Positions 60,174 to 64,000 of a stretch of DNA of 64,000 bases are shown piece after piece. The first letter of the stretch is position 1. Each line of letters opens with the position of its first letter. Under the pieces are notes generated by a model, which saw nothing but the letters and a program-made list of their open reading frames with translations, was not told the origin of the DNA and did not search any database. Source of the DNA: Pestalotiopsis fici W106-1 (lineage: Eukaryota; Ascomycota; Sordariomycetes; Amphisphaeriales; Sporocadaceae); the NCBI RefSeq assembly GCF_000516985.1, contig NW_006917097.1:3076593-3140592 (forward strand), written 5' to 3'. The position numbers and the translations under genes are program-made.

Positions 60174-63100
60174 CTAGATAACAATATCGTTCAAAGGCAG
60201 AATCTTGCTCTTGTCTCCCAAGAAGTCGGCCCGGTAATCCATAAGAGCCTTGGTGATGCTCTCGAAATCTTTGATTTTACGAGTCTTTAGGTCTTGCAGA
60301 ACCTTCTTAAGGCCTTCGATGAACCGGTCTTTCTGCTCGCCTGTGTATGTTGCTGTAGATCCTAGCTCTGCAATAATGGCCGGTTCTGGTGGAAAGGGGA
60401 GCAATGGTCAGCTTTTCAAAAGGGGGAAGAACAATGCAGAATACAGTTTTACAAGGTAGTTGTGCCAACGGGAAGCGAATACTTACCTGAAAGTACCATC
60501 TTCTCAAAATGCTGAAACTCACAGTCAGGTCCCTTTGGGCACTGACCGCCATCAAGCACAAAAGGGCAGATGGGCCGAGACGTGTCGATTTTGGAACTGT
60601 AAGTCATTGATTTCAAGCCGCCTGCCACATTCTCCATGTACTGAGGATGAAATTTGTAGGCATGGAAATATCTGAGAGGGCTCTGATAGGACAGCAGATC
60701 CTTTGCAGACAACTCGTTTTGAGATTTAGCCTGCTCCGTTGTCAGTAAAGGATGCTCTTTTCCAGAGCGACTTTGTGCATCGCCAGCTGTGGCATTCGTG
60801 GCATTCGATGCCGTTTGCGTGGTTGGTTCTGCTACTTGCGATGGACTCGGTTCATAGGGCTCTTCGTCGGGAATCTGCTCTTGGATGAGTACAGGTTTCC
60901 TCACTATGTGAGTCGGAATTACCTCATCTGCTGTTCCACTAGTCCCGTAAGCTTGGACTGTATCAGAGATGTGGGGTGGTTGTGGCTCATAATCCTCATC
61001 TTCCGCGTCTGATATCTGCATTGGGACATCAAGTTCCGTTGAAGGCTGTTCCTGAGGCACATCGCCAAGTACTGCCGTGGTCGACTGATCCTGCGGCTCA
61101 GCATCAACTACGACACCAACTGACAATGACGCAGATTCTTGTCGCGTAGGAGACTCGGCCGGTTCAGGACCTGGAGGGCTGGTTGCCACTGATGGAAGAT
61201 CGACTTGTGAGGGCATCTCAGCTGTAACAATCGCCGTTGCTGTAACTCTACCACTACTGGCAGAATCTGATTCGATTTCCATCGAAGTGTTGTTTGGTGA
61301 TGATGCGGCGGATCCGTCTTTTCCAGAAGATACCTTAGAATCAATATTGCTGCTGACCTCTGTTGGATTTGGCTCTGGGACTACAGCGGCGACGTGCGCC
61401 TCGCCCGTATGAGCTGGTTCAGGAGCGGCTACTTTGCAAATCAGTAATAAGGACTGCAATCCAAAGACTTCACATACCTTGTGGGAACGCTTCCAATGAA
61501 CCGTTGAGCTGTGGAGATGTGGGCTTGGCAATGTCAGGACTATCCATCTCTATTGTCAATTGCTGTCTTGCATCCAACGTTGCTTTGACCTCGATTTCGA
61601 GTTGAGCAGCTTCCTCTTGCAGCCGCCTGAGCCTCTCCTGCTTTTCCCTAAGCGCAGCATCGAGGACAGGGATATGGTAGGCAGTGATTCTATCCCGCCT
61701 TTCACCTTGTGCTGTCTGCGGTGGCTTTGCCAGTGCAGGTGCCTGTGGATCTGGAGTATTGGCAGGTGACTGTGCCAAGGGCGTGGGTTCACCATTTGAC
61801 CTGCTTGCCTTCTTGGCTTCAGCCTCCGCAATCCTCCTTCTTGCTTCTTGGATCTGCTGAGTCAGTAAATCCAGTTTCTGGCCATGGCCAGAGGGCGTCT
61901 GTGCAGCTGGCGTCGCAGAGTTAGATTTGGGGCCATGCCAACTGCGTGAATGAGTCAGCGGCGGGTGTGAGGCCAATACATTTGTTCGCAGGCCAGAGAT
62001 GCTGTCCTGAATTGCACTGCTGGAAGGCTCTGTGGGAGATCCCAAGTCCATCTCCACATCTTCATCGTCACTGACGTCAATAATCAACGTTTCTTGGGTG
62101 CGATTGCGCTTGAATGCACTGCTAGTGGAGGAATAGCCGTCAAAGTCTGAAGCTATAGGTCTCTTCATGTTTCGACTCGTTGGAGCTGGGTGCGGAGACG
62201 ACGAAACAGAATGAACCTGACCTCCAGATGCAGATGACGCATCAGGCTCAACCACGGGTGGTTTCGGATCGACTGATTGCTTGGCTGAAGTTGCAGTGCT
62301 TGTGGAAACGACCGGAAGTTCGGATTTATTCACCGGAGCGACTGGGGTGCTTGGCTGCTGTCCAGGCTCCGGCTTTGTGCCCTGCTGTTTCTTGAGCGCA
62401 GCGAGCTTTTCCAACAATTTTTGGTTGTTTTGAGCCCTAAGCTTGGATTTAGCAGCCTCGGTGATCTCAGAAGAGGTGGCGGGAATGGCTGCAGGAGGTA
62501 CCTTCGGAGAAGGCACAGTTGGAGAAGATACAACTGCAGGTGGAGGCTGAGCTGCAGTCTTTTTGCTTTTCTCCGCAAGCATGCGGGCAATCTTATCTTT
62601 GCGTTCCTCCTGGGCTGATTTTTTCTGCTCCGTTTTGGGCTCTTGGCCAGTACTTGCCAGGTTCGCAGCTGGCTTTGCCTGGTCTGATAGAGCAGGCGGT
62701 AGAGCGGAAGCTTTGGTTGATGATTGAGATTGTGCTGAATCTGCTAGCTGTGGAATTGGTGGTTTCGTGGTAGAGATAGCTGACACAGTAGCAGGCTTGG
62801 GCGAAGAAGCGTCCAGGCCCAATTCCTTGAAGAGACTTTTGACTGTTTGGGGATCGAGGCCCTCGTCAAGGTAGTCTTGATACCGCACCTTGAAAGGCCA
62901 TAGTCCGAGAATAGCTTCTTGGGCCTTCTTCTTTGCTTCTGATAACGACTTGTAAGGAGGTGAAGGGGAAGTCGGTGTCATCTTCTGATTGATAGATGAT
63001 GGTGCTTTTCTGCTTTCATTCAAAGACTTTTGACCATTCAGATATTCTGGTTCAGTTGCAGTACCTATATGAGATGAGCAAAGACTTGAAGTAGGGAAAG

Positions 63101-63836
63101 AAGAAAAAAAGTAAGAAGGGATTGGCTCACCTTGCCCATTGGAAGCTGCGTGTGTACCTGCAGGAACCGCAGACCGTGCTTCCTTGGGTGAGAGGCGTGG
63201 CGAATATGAACCCGACTTCTCTCTAGGATGATATTCTGGCTCATATTCGCCCGGCTCGTAGTCGTCGTCCTCGTCAAACCCAGGTTGCGACGCCGAAGTA
63301 CTATCAATCACCATATCCTCCTGAGCCGATCCCGTATCATATATCGATGAGCCATCAGCATCTCCAGGGCTGCCAGTAGCTTGATCGTTGGCACCAGAAG
63401 GTTGAGTTTGCTGTGTTGGAGGATGAGATACCACGTGAGGGCCTTTTGGGTCGTAGATATCTTCAAGTTCGCCCTCGCTCAATTCTCCTTCCTCTAATGC
63501 ATCCTTGGAACGTGTAGGCGCTGCCTGTGCAATGGCTGGTTGGGAAGAGCGCCCTTGCTCCATTCCAAGGCCTGGAAGAGATCCCTCAGCTTCACGAGGG
63601 TGTGCCGCAAAGCTTCCATGGCCCCAGCTCATGCCCAATCCAGGAATCCTACTTCCATTGTATTCAAACGAGCCGTTGATGGAAGCAAAGTTGCTGGCAG
63701 TGTTTGTAGGGATAGGACCTGGGGGAGTCGTGTAGAAAGACGAGGCGGATTGAATATTCGGTGCCGTGCTTAAAGGGTATGGATGCTGTGGATGTTGGCC
63801 CGGAAAATGGGCATGGTCGTTCGGTATCCGAGACAT
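60174..63836 (-). CDS. Red1/ZFC3H1-type zinc-finger protein (nuclear RNA decay)
   Basis: Four exons, 63131-63836, 61478-63064, 60487-61431 and 60174-60385, give 1149 residues. Most of it is disordered, rich in Ser, Pro, Gln and Glu, with acidic motifs (LEEGELSEGELEDIYDPKG; DEDDDYEPGEYEPEYHP) and a coiled part (LREKQERLRRLQEEAAQLE). Near the C-terminus SKIDTSRPICPF leads into a CX8CX5CX3H finger with Cys1053, Cys1062, Cys1068 and His1072, then FEKMVLS: the zf-C3H1 family of human ZFC3H1 and fission-yeast Red1. Family knowledge: these scaffold the MTREC/PAXT complex that hands RNAs to the nuclear exosome. Intron 1 (66 nt) is open in frame; intron 2 is only 46 nt. Start MSRIPNDHAH at 63836. Confidence 0.87.
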
Positions 63837-64000
63837 GGTGAACAGCTCTTGTTGCAGTCGGACTCGACTCGGACTGAGAAGGATCAGGTCTGTTCGTGCG
63901 GCAGCAAGCTGCTGACAATCTTACGAAACAACAGTTACTCAAATCAAAACATCGCCAGCAACATATCGGCGACGCGTTTGATGTGGGAAGTGTTGTTTTT
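63837..64000. promoter_or_regulatory. Upstream region of the Red1-type gene, cut by window edge
   Basis: 164 bp at the window edge; no gene start visible. Confidence 0.4.

Noticed and set aside
1..64000. CRISPR array, bacterial operons, prophage or integrase
   Set aside because: No regularly spaced repeats; the gene structure with spliceosomal introns is fungal.

Overview
The window looks like nuclear DNA of a filamentous ascomycete, most likely a Sordariomycete and possibly Hypocreales. The coding regions are moderately GC-rich and the spacers more AT-rich. Most genes carry short GT-AG introns (46-161 nt). The families present are typical of Pezizomycotina: a Mug72-like ketopantoate-reductase relative, the DASH subunit Hsk3, a CFEM-like GPI protein, a stand-alone A-T-R NRPS-like reductase and DHA2 efflux pumps. 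The species cannot be named from sequence alone. I rebuilt gene models by hand from reading frame plus splice signals. 19 protein genes and one tRNA are supported.

Layout. 0-8.4 kb: a long leader region, a Mug72-like protein (+) and Hsk3 (+). 8.7-13.8 kb: a secreted amidase (-), a tRNA reading as Arg(CCG) with an unusual C33, and Yae1 (+). 15.5-24 kb: a Thr/Pro-repeat GPI-type wall protein (+), kinetochore CENP-O (-), an acetyl-CoA transporter (+) and a HAM1-like lipid-binding-type protein (-). 25.7-44.4 kb is the accessory-looking part: a DHA2 drug-efflux MFS pump (-) divergent from a Zn2Cys6 regulator (+), a 1541-residue secreted SGNH/CE3-like esterase with FG-GAP repeats (-), an NRPS-like A-T-R carboxylic acid reductase (+), and convergent to it phosphopantothenate-cysteine ligase of CoA synthesis (-). 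45.6-64 kb: a CFEM-like GPI protein (-), the mitotic-exit kinase Dbf2/SidB (-), a Wbp11-type splicing factor (+), a monocarboxylate-type MFS transporter (+), a seven-TM receptor-like protein (-), a gap with degraded coding-like pieces, and a Red1/ZFC3H1-type zinc-finger protein (-).

How the genes fit together. Most are unrelated housekeeping genes (chromosome segregation, ribosome/FeS assembly, CoA supply, splicing, RNA decay). The 25.7-42.3 kb block has the ingredients of a small natural-product or detoxification locus: pump, pathway-type regulator, secreted esterase and a carboxylate-reducing assembly enzyme. The 2.7-kb spacer and the single core enzyme make this a hypothesis only. Other points of interest are the domain architecture of the secreted esterase, a tandem 3' splice site in the efflux pump that switches between full-length and truncated products, and the non-canonical tRNA anticodon loop.
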